A DNA stretch of 64,000 nt. Origin: Gari tellinella (lineage: Eukaryota > Mollusca > Bivalvia > Cardiida > Psammobiidae). The translations under genes and the position numbers were made by a program. This document shows positions 1 to 11,040 of this stretch, in pieces. Below the pieces are notes generated by a model that worked only from the letters and a program-made list of their open reading frames with translations, was not told the origin of the DNA and ran no database searches. The stretch is taken from assembly GCA_922989275.2 (NCBI GenBank), contig OV277859.1:86610198-86674197 (forward strand), read 5' to 3'. Each line of letters opens with the position of its first letter. Positions within the stretch are counted from its first letter, which is position 1.

Positions 1-164
1 AAAGTTGGATACTGTAATTGTCAATTTGAGGTCTCACAGACCAATAAATTAAAATGGGCACATTTTTAAATTTTTTAATTAAAGATGAAGTGGGTATAAT
101 TGAAGACCCCAGTCTTATCAGAGGTCTTGCAGCAAATATCCCTGTCAAAGTCAAGCCTGTTGAT

Positions 165-745
165 GTTGGTTTTTTTCTGTCTGTTTCACATGTTTGTCTG
201 TCTGTCCACAACTTTTACATTGGCCTTAACTTTAGAACTTATAAATTTTTATGTGATAGAGACTTGAGAAGCTCTTGATCTCTGTACAATTTGGATCATG
301 TTGAACAAAGGTCAAGGTCATTTAGAGGTCAAATAGGCTTAATTGAACATTGGCTTACATAATTGCTGCTATAGCTTCGTAACATGTGGTAGAGACTTTA
401 TATTTGGCATGTGTACTCAACTAAAATGCTCTTGGTTCATGTCAGCCAAAGATCAAGGTCAATTAAACTTTCAACAGAGCGCCAAATAAGGGGAGTATTT
501 CAAAACCTAAATTCTTTATTTCTACATTAAAACCTATGGTATCACTATTCATCAGAATTGTCTCTTTGAGACAATTCCAATAAGTAGTAACACGGTTACC
601 ACATGAATGGTGCTAAAATGAGTGAAAAAAACATAATTGGATATCTTCAGTTTACTCACTCTTATCTGGAGCCCTGTTTAGAGGTCATTGTGACATCAGG
701 GTGTAGTGTATCACTATGTTTCGCAAACACATCTTATTACTGATC
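165..745 (+). mobile_element. HINE-like fragment with embedded I-family remnant
   Basis: Contains TTTGTCTGTCTGTCCAC, GGTCAAGGTCATTTAGAGG and the 3' phrase CAGGGTGTAGTGTATCAC then ACATCTTATT, as in 27253-27847. Bases about 478-660 are a broken I-family MITE with hairpin AGAATTGTCTCTTTGAGAC. Confidence 0.6.
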
Positions 746-894
746 AGCCTCTTGTCTTTATGAACTTCAATATTATCCAGATTACCTACTGTTCATCTTT
801 TTTGATTGTTATGTATAAAATATTAATACGCGCTCATTGAGTTTTTTAAATAGCTTTTTTTTTATGAAAGAAGATTGCTTGACCTGATGACTGT

Positions 895-1640
895 TCAAAA
901 CAGAATGAAATAACTTGTTCAGCTTGCATGTACAAATGGCGTAAACAACTTTTAAGAAAATGTTCATAACTTCTATGTCCCTTGAGATATTGCTTTCATA
1001 TTTGGCATGCATGTGTATAATATAGACAAGAAGTTTCCATACATGTAAATAGTTTGACCCCAATGACCTTGACTTTGAACTTTAGAGGATCCGGGTTTAG
1101 GTTTCGAAATCTGTTTTTAGGATTTGCAAAATGCTTATTACTCCTACATCCCTTTAGATATTGCTTTCATATAATGATATGCATGTGTACCGGGTATATG
1201 GATAATACCTTTCCTTGCACACAGAAAATTTGACCCTTCTGACCAGACCTTGACCTTGAACTTAGGGCTCGAGTTTAGGTTTCTAAATATGCATGTAGGT
1301 TTCGAAAAATGCTTATAACTCCAAATTGTCCCTTGAGATATTGCTTTTATATTAAATTTTGGTATGCATGTGTATATGGAGTCAGGACAAGACCTTTCTG
1401 ACCTTAAACTCAGGGCCCACTAGAAAATGCAGACAAGACCTTTTCATACATGTAAACAGTTTGACCCCAGTGACCTTGACCTTTAACTCAGGACCCACTA
1501 GAAAATGCAGACAAGAACTTTCCATACACGTAAAAAGTTAGACCCCAATGACCTTGAGAATGAACTTAGGGCCTGTGTTTCACTTTTTGAAATCTGCGTT
1601 TAGGTTTCAAAAAATGCTTATAACTTCAATGTCCCTTAAC
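895..1640 (+). repeat. Tandem core repeats (~175-bp unit, about four copies)
   Basis: Units near 953, 1127, 1305 and 1610 share AAATGCTTATAACTCC and CCCTTGAGATATTGCTTT, followed by GTTTGACCCCAATGACC. They resemble pearl core repeats without recognisable ends. Confidence 0.75.
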
Positions 1641-1853
1641 GGGCCCCTGTTACATTGACAATTGAGGGATTTGTCCACAATAAAAAGTATACAGTAATGC
1701 TTGACAAATACTATGATCATAGGTCAAAGACTTCTTTAGAAGCCCTCTGATCTGAGTCTACACTGTTTGCAAAGGATGGATATATCCATCTCTAGCACTA
1801 CAGGCCCAGTACAAGGGTTAAATACCAATATAAATACACATTTTGAGTCTCAC

Positions 1854-2106
1854 TTAACCCATTTCCCCATAAATGCGCCTTTTTACTCCTATAATTCAAT
1901 CCTCCACTGAAGAAAATAGTTCCTTTTTATACAGTCAATGAATATGTATCATAAGAAACACTTTCTATATCCTTGCAGATAATAGCTTAAAGCAGGCTGA
2001 AAGTAAAACAGAATGCGCCTTAAGGCGCATTCTGTTTTACTTTCAACCTGCTTTAAGTGATCATCTTTCTTTAAAACTAGAAACATGTTATGGGGTAATG
2101 GGTTAA
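1854..2106 (+). mobile_element. A-family MITE, complete
   Basis: TTAACCCATTTCCCCATAAA to TATGGGGTAATGGGTTAA, with TTAA at both ends. The central hairpin arms AAAGCAGGCTGAAAGTAAAA and its complement meet at CGCCTTAAGGCG. A reference copy for the family; TTAA target and CCC-starting ends are as in piggyBac-type MITEs. Confidence 0.9.
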
Positions 2107-2704
2107 GGGATGTTTTAAAATTACTGAATATTGAATTTCAAAATGTACAGCAGCAAATATCATATAAGTTAATTCAACACCTTTAAGTTCAATTCTACAA
2201 AGTAAATACCTCAAGCATTGATAATTGGACTCGCATAATTATAAGATCAATAGTTAAAAAATATTGTGTTAGAGAATTGAGAGAGTAAAGAAATGAAACT
2301 AGAATGTAAAAGTACTCCAAGAGATAGAATACACATGTAGCTACCGGTATGTAATTTCTAATGTCAGATAAATTATGATTTAACTATATTGTTTTTTCAG
2401 AATTTTCTTACCTGAAAATGTCACAGTAGCCTCAAAGGTTGAAAAGTTAAACACAGATTATCAAGTTTAAAGTAAGTTAATATTTTCTCAGCAGTTTTCT
2501 CAATATCTTCTCATGTTTAATACCGACCGGCTTTGTATGACCAGGATCTCATGAAGCTGTCAATATTGTCAAGAGAGGGGATTCCTTGTGTTCTAAAAAT
2601 AGCCTAATACGTGGACTTGTTTGTAAATATATCATGCCTGATTGTGAGTCACTGCGACAAAGTAGGTCACATGTAGGCGGGAACAAATCACATGATGGTT
2701 GCCG

Positions 2705-2916
2705 TTAACCCTTTCAATTCTGAAAACCTGTGTTTAAGTCTTTTGCAAACAGTTTGGATCCAGATCATGCCCCACTAAAGTGGGGCCTGATCTGGATCAA
2801 AACTGTTTGTCAAATGTGCCCATTTTCTGTAAATAGAAAGAAGATTGAATCAGTTCTAGGCTTTCAGCAGACAGCATAATAAGCAGCTGATATTTACGCA
2901 GTGGTGAAAGAGTTAA
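2705..2916. mobile_element. B-family TTAA MITE
   Basis: TTAACCCTTTCAATTC to GGTGAAAGAGTTAA. The central hairpin is CAAACAGTTTGGATCCAGAT with its complement, loop region CCCCACTAAAGTGGGG. Confidence 0.85.
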
Positions 2917-3137
2917 GAGGGTCACATGGGTGTAATCAGATGCGGGCACATTTAAATTCATTATGCAGATTTTACGTTTTCTTTGACATAATACTCTGTG
3001 GGAGAGGTAAAAATATGTGAAGTTAAACAATCAAAAGTATGCAGCTGGACACGATTGTGATCTTTTAAGTTTTAATGAATATGTCTACTGAATCAATAGC
3101 TTAAATACAATGACAACACAATAGTAATTTAATGCTG

Positions 3138-3374
3138 TATAAACCATTACCCCATAAATACGTCTTTTTACGTCTTTAATTTATTCTTTCACTGACATAA
3201 ACAGTTCCAATTTATATAGTCATGATTAATTATCATTAGAAATGTATTTCTCTATTGTAGAAGATGGTAGCTTAAAGCAGGCTGAAAGTAAAGCACATTC
3301 TGCTTTACTTTCAACCTGCTGTAAGTAGTCACCTGTCTTCAAAATTAGAAATAGGCTATAGGGTAATGGGTTAA
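3138..3374 (+). mobile_element. A-family MITE
   Basis: Left TTAA mutated (TATAA), right TAATGGGTTAA intact. The hairpin is shortened to GAAAGTAAAGCACATTCTGC. Confidence 0.8.
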
Positions 3375-3431
3375 AAGATATTACAAGTTATATACTCCAT
3401 TTATTAATGGATTATTTATTATAAACGCACT

Positions 3432-3692
3432 TAGACCCCATAGCCTGGTCTACTCTTTAGTATTGATTTAAGATTTATGACTATTGACCACTTTAAACAG
3501 GTTGCAAGTAATTTAAAGCAGAATGCACCTTAAGGTGCAGTGTGCTTTATTTTCAGCCTGGTTAAAATCTAAGCTTCCAAATCTGCTAGAATATAGAAAA
3601 TATTTTCTTTCTGTACATTCTTGACTGTATGAAGTGGAACTATTTTCTTCAGTGGAGGAATAAATAGAATGCATATTTATGGAGTAATGGGT
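3432..3692 (-). mobile_element. A-family MITE, diverged
   Basis: CCCCATAGCCTGGTCTACTC to TGGAGTAATGGGTT. The hairpin arms carry many mismatches, suggesting an old copy. Confidence 0.7.
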
Positions 3693-4420
3693 TCTTAGAC
3701 CCCCTCCACCAACACACAAACAGATTTGTATTATTGACCATAAACTCCTTTCAGAATTGAAAACAGAGTATTAAAAGATGATCAAAAGTCCCAAACATAT
3801 AACTATATATATTATACTTTTCTTTACTTGATCAATTAATATTTTATCTTGTTTTTAACCCTTTCCCAAATAGCTTGCTGCTTGCTTTCAGTCGCTGCAT
3901 AAACTGTTTGACAATCATTTCGATGTTTCTTAAGTCATTTTACCCTTAATCTAGGGTTGAAACAAAAGTATGGTAATTTTATTTCAGATCATTATAAGTA
4001 TTCAATAGCAGATGATGATTTGTTGGTGTCAGAAAAGGATTAAAGCAAACGGTTAAATTTGATAGTGAAAGGGTTAATTAAGTTGTCAAGATAGGAATAA
4101 TTGCTTAAATCGAAGTAAAGTATACCTATATTAAACTAAAGTTAAAAACTTATTTACACTAAAGTACAGAAACATTCGTATCTGACATATCTTAATTTAT
4201 ATTTCAGTTGTTATTGTACACAACCTATTAAAGTTTATGGCCCTGGTTAAATGCCCACCAACTAAATAGGACTAATATTCATATACATGTCAGTGTAGTT
4301 TAAAATATACATTGTTTGCTGACGTAATTTACTCTGTGCTTTGTTTGAATGATACAGCTAAATGTATACATGTACATACATGTATATATGTATATGATAA
4401 CTCTTTGATAGAAAAATACT

Positions 4421-4672
4421 TTAACCATTTACCTGATAGCCTAGTTATAATATTGAAGATAGGTGACTACTTAAAGCAGGTTGAAAGTAAAGCAGAATGC
4501 GCCCTAAGGCGCATTCTGCTTTACTTTCAGCCTGCTTTAAGCTATTACCAGCTAGAATAAGGAGAGTATTAAATATGACACATATTCAGTACGGTTTATA
4601 TTAGAACTATTTTCTTCAGCGGATGAATAAAATGCATGTGCTAAAAGTCGCTTTTATAAGGGAAAGGGTTAA
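4421..4672 (-). mobile_element. A-family MITE (AAAGGG-end subfamily)
   Basis: TTAACCATTTACCTGATAGC to AAGGGAAAGGGTTAA. Near-perfect hairpin centred on GCGCCCTAAGGCGC. The right arm GCTAAAAGTCGCTT marks a distinct subfamily. Confidence 0.88.
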
Positions 4673-4849
4673 CAGTAATTGTCTTCTGCTGGATCTAATT
4701 GTTCTAAAATTAAAATGTTTAACATTTTCTTTTAAAGTTATGGTCACTGGTCAGTGTGACAAACAGTTTGGATACATTGCATAACTCTTCCCTTCATTGA
4801 AATGACCCTTTATATGTTACCTTAATAGAAACTTCTACCTGAGGACGGC

Positions 4850-5335
4850 ACCTGTCACAAAATGAGCTTGCCATCACAGGGGTTCATTGATGAGACTCTA
4901 AGCTTCTACCCTGTCCTGATAAAGAGCCATAGGAATTTATCCTCACAGAATATCTTGACAGGTGACTGTTTAAAGCAGGCAGGAAGTTAAGCAGAAATCT
5001 CCTCCAGGAAATTTCTGCTTTACTTTCTGCCTGCTTTAACCCATTACCCCATAAATACGCCTTTTTATGCCTTTAATTTATTCTTCTAATGGAGAAAATA
5101 GGTCAAATTTATGCAGTAATAAACATGCATCATAAGAAGTATTTTCTATAGCCTACTAGATGATAGCTTAATGCAGGCTGAAAGTAAAGCAGAATGTGCC
5201 TTAAGGAGCATTCTGCTTTACTTTCAACCTGCTTTAAGTGGTCAGCTATCTTCATATCTAGAAACAGGCTTTTGGGTAATGGGTTAAGTATCCACCTGTC
5301 TTCACTACTGAAAACAAGCTATGAAAGAAAGGGTT
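4850..5335. mobile_element. A-like hairpin MITE interrupted by an A copy
   Basis: Left half: CTTGACAGGTGACTGTTTAA, then AAAGCAGGCAGGAAGTTAAG and its complement. The right half GTATCCACCTGTCTTCAC resumes at 5288. The insertion lies exactly at the TTAA of CTGCTTTAAG. Confidence 0.75.
5036..5287 (+). mobile_element. A-family MITE nested in another hairpin MITE
   Basis: TTAACCCATTACCCCATAAA to GGGTAATGGGTTAA with TTAA at both ends and a typical hairpin. The surrounding sequence is contiguous after removing the copy and one TTAA. Confidence 0.9.
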
Positions 5336-5868
5336 TAAGCCAGTCACCTGTCTTTAAAAAAGTTCAACAGTTTCTTCATTGAACTGATTCCAGGTAAATA
5401 CATGGTGGATAGTAACATATGTTGTAGTTGTGCCAGAAGCATTCTAGAAACTTTTTCATTATCAAAACAGAGATTGTTTTTGCCATTATATATGTTTCCA
5501 CACAACTTTTACCTATCCCAAAAATACCTACACTCATGTGAGCTAGAGTCATTTAAAGTGTTGGAAATTCACAATATGCTAGAGATAAGAATGAATTATG
5601 GTCCATTTTGGGAAAATGTTGAAAAAATCTAGGCCAAGTTATGCATTCTTGTTAAACTTGTTTGTAAAGTATTGTAGTTGGATGGCTGCCAACCCAACCT
5701 TATAAACGTAAAACAAATTAGCATAGTCTGTCGTACACTACCACTCCTGTGTTTGACGTGATAAGACAGATGTTACCTGACATACCGAGCAGACCATTTT
5801 CAATAGATCTCCCTAGGATAGTCTGACATACTGAAAGTGTTGTAGGCTTTATCTCAATTTAATGCTCC
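5336..5868. other. No recognisable feature
   Basis: Unique AT-rich sequence. A short frame of 76 codons at 5402-5632 has no similarity I recognise. Confidence 0.5.
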
Positions 5869-6050
5869 AATAACCCATTTATAACCCCATCGCCTGATTC
5901 TAGTTTTGAAAATAGGTGACCACTTATGCAGGTTGAAAGTAAAGCAGAATGTGCCTTAAGGCACATTCTGCTTTACTTTCAGTCTGATTTAAGCTACCGT
6001 CTGCTAGAATATAGAAAATAGTTCTTATAATACATATTCATAACTGTATA
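5869..6050 (-). mobile_element. A-family MITE, 3' truncated
   Basis: Begins AACCCATTTATAACCCCATC, with complete hairpin GCAGAATGTGCCTTAAGGC. Breaks off after CTGTATAAAGTG. Confidence 0.8.
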
Positions 6051-6277
6051 AAGTGTCAATTCTTGGTCCAGTGCCATGATAAGGGTAAAAATAAACTTTA
6101 ATGGTTATTGCAAATTAAATACAAAGACATTTTTTAAGAAATGTTTGAATTTCAAGCTGTTTATAGATCCTGTCCTGATTAGATAACTGATGATCTGATC
6201 TGGATCAGATCTAAATCATGGGTAGAAAAGTCAGTTAACGGAAAGTTTAGTATGTTTGTACTATATGGTGTGATCTC

Positions 6278-6530
6278 TTAACCTATTTAATTACCCCATA
6301 AATTTATACATGTACACCTTTTTATTTCTCCACTGAAGATAATGTACCTTTGCAAACAGTTCCTATCCTGATGAGAGGCCGCGTAAATTGCGGCGTCTCA
6401 TCAGGATCTAAACTGTTTGACACTCTGACCCGGCCTGTTTTATAAAGAAATTTTGAAAATTCTATTTTTAGAACAGTTGCAGACGACAATTGTTGCAGAC
6501 GAAAAACTACCCAGCATGCAATGTTTAATC
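6278..6530 (+). mobile_element. A-family fragment joined to a B-family hairpin
   Basis: TTAACCTATTTAATTACCCC to CCACTGAAGATAATG, then a B hairpin TTTGCAAACAGTTCCTATCC with complement across GGCCGCGTAAATTGCGGC. Confidence 0.65.
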
Positions 6531-7107
6531 AAGTTTTACTGCACAGGATGCAATATGTGGTAGTGGTATTATGTCACCTTTTACAATTATTGGGAAGAGT
6601 GTTTAGCCTGAATGTTGATGTTATCAATGGAATTCTCATAATTATTCATGACCTGTCTGGCTTTGAACTTTTCAGCCATTTGATGAGAGAACATTGATTT
6701 CGAGAAAAAAAAGTTTTATATTACACTAATAGATCTTTATTTCTCCTGTCAGCTGTGATTGCTCTTTTATGGATAAAGTAATCAGTGAAAGTTGAATACT
6801 TTTTCCCGTCGCAGACGGGTCTGTTTTGTATTTTGACCGCAACTCTATGAAACAATTTAACCAATCAGGAATGATCAGAAATCCTGGTCAATGATCACGT
6901 GCTTGAAATGCAGTACTCTTATCGGCCAATGGCCTAGACTGGCGTTCTGTTATTTTTTCACATCAATCTTGCGAGTGTAAACCTGGCAAAACATTGAGAT
7001 GCAGTCTATGTCATCATTTCTAAATTTAGCGTGGATAAGCTCTAAATTTAGCATGTGGGAAAGTCTGTTTACTCAGAATCGGTGTATACACTTGTCTCTG
7101 AATACTG

Positions 7108-7343
7108 TACAGTGGAGAATGTGTTATCCTGTTTACGCTAAAACTATTATTTGCAGTCCAAACAATTTGGAGCCTGATCAGACGCCGGGTAACCCGGCGT
7201 CTGGTCAGGCTCCAAACTCTTTGCCACCAAGGTAAACATGAAATATCAGAATTGTCCAAAAGTTGTTCTTTTCTACGTTTTAGTGTTTTGCGTTTGCGTA
7301 CGATTGCATTTAAACGGGAAAGAATAACAGATTCTCCACTGTA
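7108..7343. mobile_element. H-family TA-flanked MITE
   Basis: TACAGTGGAGAATGTGTTAT to AATAACAGATTCTCCACTGTA. Hairpin TTTGGAGCCTGATCAGACGC with complement around GGGTAACCC. TA duplication, as in Tc1/mariner-like MITEs. Confidence 0.85.
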
Positions 7344-8179
7344 CCCCACACAAAACTTTAACCTGCGACGGAATATCTTTTTTAAAGATATTTCTTGTTT
7401 AGCCCTTACTCCATAGCCTGTTTCTAGTTTTAAAGACAGATGGCAAGGGTTTTCCCTAGGCATCGACAAATGGGGGATATTGTGTCCCTCAAGGGGTCAT
7501 TTCACCAAGAAATCTTCCCGGAAGACTGAGCTGCAATCTCAGAGCGTGGCTTGGTCGCCCCAGGTCGCACGTAATCGACGGTTGACCGAGGGTTGATCGC
7601 ACCTTGGTCTCCCGTGTTCGCACATGGTCGAGCTAGGATTGGTCTCCCGGAAAAATAGATCGTAGCTCGGTTTTTTGACATGTCAAAAAACCGAGCCTCG
7701 ACCTAAAAGTCGCACGGAGAGCGTCGAAAGAGCGAGCATGGTCGAGGAAAGAACGTATTGGTCGAGGGACGATCTAAACTAGAGCGGGGGTGAGCGAGGC
7801 TCAGTCTACTCGAGCGAGAACTGATCGCGGGCATGATCGTGCTGCTTGACCCCTGCTCGATCCTCGTTCGATCCGTGTGATCTAGCTTCGCTCTTTGGCG
7901 ATCAAGCCTCGCTCCACGCGACCCTTCCCAGACCTTCCCTAGCCCCGTACGCTCCATATTATTTCTATTGACATGATTGGATCGAGATAGAAGGATTAAG
8001 GTGCGACCTATGTACGCTTAAGCTTTAACCAATAAAGTAACTATGAGTAAATGAATGTAACCATTTGCAAATATTGTAAATAATGTATGTTTTGCGTAAA
8101 TATATAAAATGTTTTATAAATCTTGTTTTATTATAGGCTTGTTTCTTTGATTCATGAATAAAATGAAAAGATTAACCCT

Positions 8180-8300
8180 ATCATTGCCAAGGCCGCCAAC
8201 ATCGACATTGGCAAACATGTTGGATCCTGATCAGATGCTGCGTAATGCGGTGTTTGAATATAATCCAAACTATTTAACACTCATATCAATGTTTCAAAAG
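8180..8300. mobile_element. B-family remnant
   Basis: AACCCTATCATTGCCAAGGC, then a decayed hairpin around ATCAGATGCTGCGTAATGC. Confidence 0.5.
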
Positions 8301-8339
8301 TCCCCAAAACGTATAACACTGAAGTTTTAAAAGTTAAAG

Positions 8340-8412
8340 AAAAAAAAACTTTGAAAACAAAAATAAAACAAAGAAAAAATCACCCCCCCCCCACAAAAAA
8401 ACCCCCCATAAA
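8340..8412 (+). repeat. A-rich/C-run low-complexity tract
   Basis: Runs of A, then CACCCCCCCCCCAC and ACCCCCC. Possibly the tail or flank of an inserted retroelement. Confidence 0.5.
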
Positions 8413-8429
8413 AAACACTAAATATCATA

Positions 8430-8585
8430 GTCAAACTGCATGGACAGCGCAGTGGTTAGCGCACATGCTTCTCACTAATGCGGTTCGAGCTCGATACCGG
8501 CAGTGTTAGAGGGTGCAGTGGTCGCCCATCCGAACAAGTGGGGGTTCTCCGGGTACTCCGGTTTCCTCCCACAATAGTGACCACA
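8430..8585 (+). mobile_element. tRNA-derived SINE fragment
   Basis: A box CAGCGCAGTGGTTAGCGC, a degenerate B box (GGTTCGAGCTC) and a body phrase CCGGGTACTCCGGTTTCC. Truncated; it runs into the right half of an A-family MITE (8586-8655). Confidence 0.7.
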
Positions 8586-8771
8586 AAGGAGCAATCTGCT
8601 TCACGTTCAACTTACTTTAAGTGGTCAAATCTAGAAACAGGTTATTGGGTAAAGGAATACTTAAATATTTTTTGGTATTAATTCAAGTTTTTTGTATTTT
8701 TATGCCCCCAGAATCTACGATTCGGGGGCATATAGTTTTTGTCATGTCTGTTGGTTTGTCCGTCCGTCCGC

Positions 8772-8934
8772 GCCACTAAAGTGGGTTAGAGGGCCAGACA
8801 ACGGTAAACATAACAAAAGAAGACAATAGAGTTCATTCCGTAACAATACACTAAGGGGCCGTGGCCCATTATTCGAACAAAAGAAAATAACAAAAGAAAA
8901 GGCCCTCTAACCCAATTCGGTGGCACGTCCGTCC
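8772..8934. mobile_element. J-family MITE inside HINE microsatellite
   Basis: About 160 bp with inverted ends CACTAAAGTGGGTTAGAGG and GGCCCTCTAACCCAATTCGG, and an internal AACATAACAAAAGAAGAC. It sits between two GTCCGTCC blocks. A very similar copy is at 40793-40945. Confidence 0.8.
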
Positions 8935-9129
8935 GTCCGTCTGTCCGGGCTTACAGGAGCTACCTAATGGGGTCCGTTTCGGTCATTAACCTGGCCAGTT
9001 AGTGATTGTGGGGTTGAAAGAGAGTATTGTGGGGTTCAAAATCACGCATGTGGGGTTAGTTTTAGGGTTAGGGTTTATATAGCAAAAAACCCCACAACAA
9101 CCCTCTCCTAAGAACGTCCGTCTGTCTGT

Positions 9130-11040
9130 CTGTGCCAAAAACCTTAACCTTGGCTATAACTCTTGCATTTTTGTACCTGGACCTTTTATACTTGGCATGT
9201 GTCTTCCCTGTATCAAGACCTTTCCATCCATACAAACCTTTTTGACCTTGTGACCTTGATCTTGACATTTGACCTACTTTTGTAAAAATCTTTAAATGGC
9301 TATAACATTTGCACCAGTAGGCCCAGGGCTTTCATATTTTGTATGTATATTTCTTTTGTCAAGACCTTTCCAACCATACCAACATCTTTGACCATGTGAC
9401 CTTGACCTTGACCTTTGACCTATTTAATCAAACTTTAACCAAAAACCTTAACCTTGGCTATAACTTTTGCATTTTTAAACCTGGGCCTTTTATACTTGGC
9501 ATGTGTATTCCTCATGGCAAGACCTTTCCAACCATATAAAACTTTTTGAGCTTGTGACCTTAACCTTGAAATTTAACCTACTTTTGTAAAAATCTTTAAA
9601 TGGCTATAACATTTGCACCAGTAGGCCCAGGGCTTTTATATTTTGTATGTATATTTCTTTTGTCAAGACCTTTCCAACCATACCAACATCTTTGACCATG
9701 TGACCTTGACCTTTGACCTATTTAATCAAACTTTAACCAAAAACCTTAACCTAGGCTATAACTTTTGCATTTTTAAACCTGGACCTTTTATACTTGGCAT
9801 GTGTATTCCTCATGGCAAGACCTTTCCAACCATTTAAAACTTTTTGACCTTGTGACCTTGACCTTGAAATTTGACCTACTTTTGTAAAAATCTTTAAATG
9901 GCTATAACATTTGCACCAGTAGGCCCAGGGCTTTCATATTTTGTACGTATATTTCTTGTGTCAAGACCTTTCCAACCATACCAACATCTTTGAACATGCG
10001 ACCTTGACCTTGACCTTTGACCTATTTAATCAAACTTTAACCAAAAACCTTAACCTTGGCTATAACTTTTGCATTTTTGCACCTGGGCATTTTATACTTG
10101 GCATGTGTATTCCTCATGGCAAGACCTTTCCAACCATACAAAACTTTTTGACCTTGACCTTGACATTTGACCTTCTTTTGTAAAAATCTTTAAATTGCTA
10201 TAACATTTGCACCAGTTAGCATAGGGCTTTAATATTTTGTATTTATATGTTTTGTGTCAAGACCGTTCCTACCATACCAATATCTTTGACCATGTGCCCT
10301 TGACCTTCACCTTTGAAATATTTAATCAAACTTTAACCAAAAACATTAACATTGGCTATAACTTTTGCATTTTTGAACCTGGGCCTTTTATACTTGGCAT
10401 GTGTATTCTTCATGGCAAGACCTTTCCAACCATACAAAACTTTTTGACCTTGTGACCTTGACATTTGACCTACTTTTGTAAAAATCTTTAAATGGCTATA
10501 ACATTTGCACCAGTTGGCCCAGGGCTTTAATATTTTGTATGTATATTTCTTGTGTCAAGACCTTTACAACCATACCAACATCTTTGACCATGTGACCTTG
10601 ACCTCGATCTTTGACCTATTTAATCAAACTTTAACCAAAAACCTTAACCTTGGATATAACTTTTGCATTTTTGCACCTTGGCCTTTCATACTTGACATGT
10701 GTTTTCCCTTTCTAACCATACAACACTTTTTGACCTTGTGACCTTGACATTTGACCTACTTTTGTTGAAATCTTTAAATGGCTATAACATTTGCACCAGT
10801 AGGCCTATGGCTTTCATATTTTGTTTATATATTTCTTGTGTCAAGACCTTTCCAACCATACCTATGTTTTTGCCCTTGTGACCTTGACCTTTGACCTTTA
10901 TTTGTATAAATCTTTATACGCCTATAACATTTGAACCAGTAGGCCTAGAGCTTCCATACTTTATATGTTTCTTGTGTTAAGACTTCTCCAACCATGCCAA
11001 TGTTTCATTTACCCTACGACCATGACTTTTGACCTACTTT
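9130..11040 (+). repeat. Tandem array, ~296-304 bp unit, about six copies
   Basis: Each unit contains two related halves with GACCTTTCCAACCATACC, TTGACCTTGTGACCTTGACC and GGCTATAACATTTGCACC. Matching positions recur at about 9339, 9643, 9941, 10237 and 10527, giving the spacing. The half-unit similarity suggests an ancestral ~150-bp repeat that doubled. The short ORFs here follow the repeat and are not genes. Confidence 0.9.

Noticed and set aside
5402..5632. 76-codon frame with several Cys
   Set aside because: No zinc-finger spacing, no homologue recognised, and it lies in unique AT-rich sequence.
7026..7469. 147-codon minus-strand open frame
   Set aside because: Crosses an H-family MITE, unique DNA and an A fragment; no domain or splice context.
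9055..9090. Telomere-like TTAGGG repeats
   Set aside because: Only two short TTAGGG-type units (TTTTAGGGTTAGGGTTT); too few for an interstitial telomere tract.
9130..11040. Tandem repeats considered as a CRISPR-like array
   Set aside because: Units are ~300 bp, homogenised and without unique spacers, in animal nuclear DNA.
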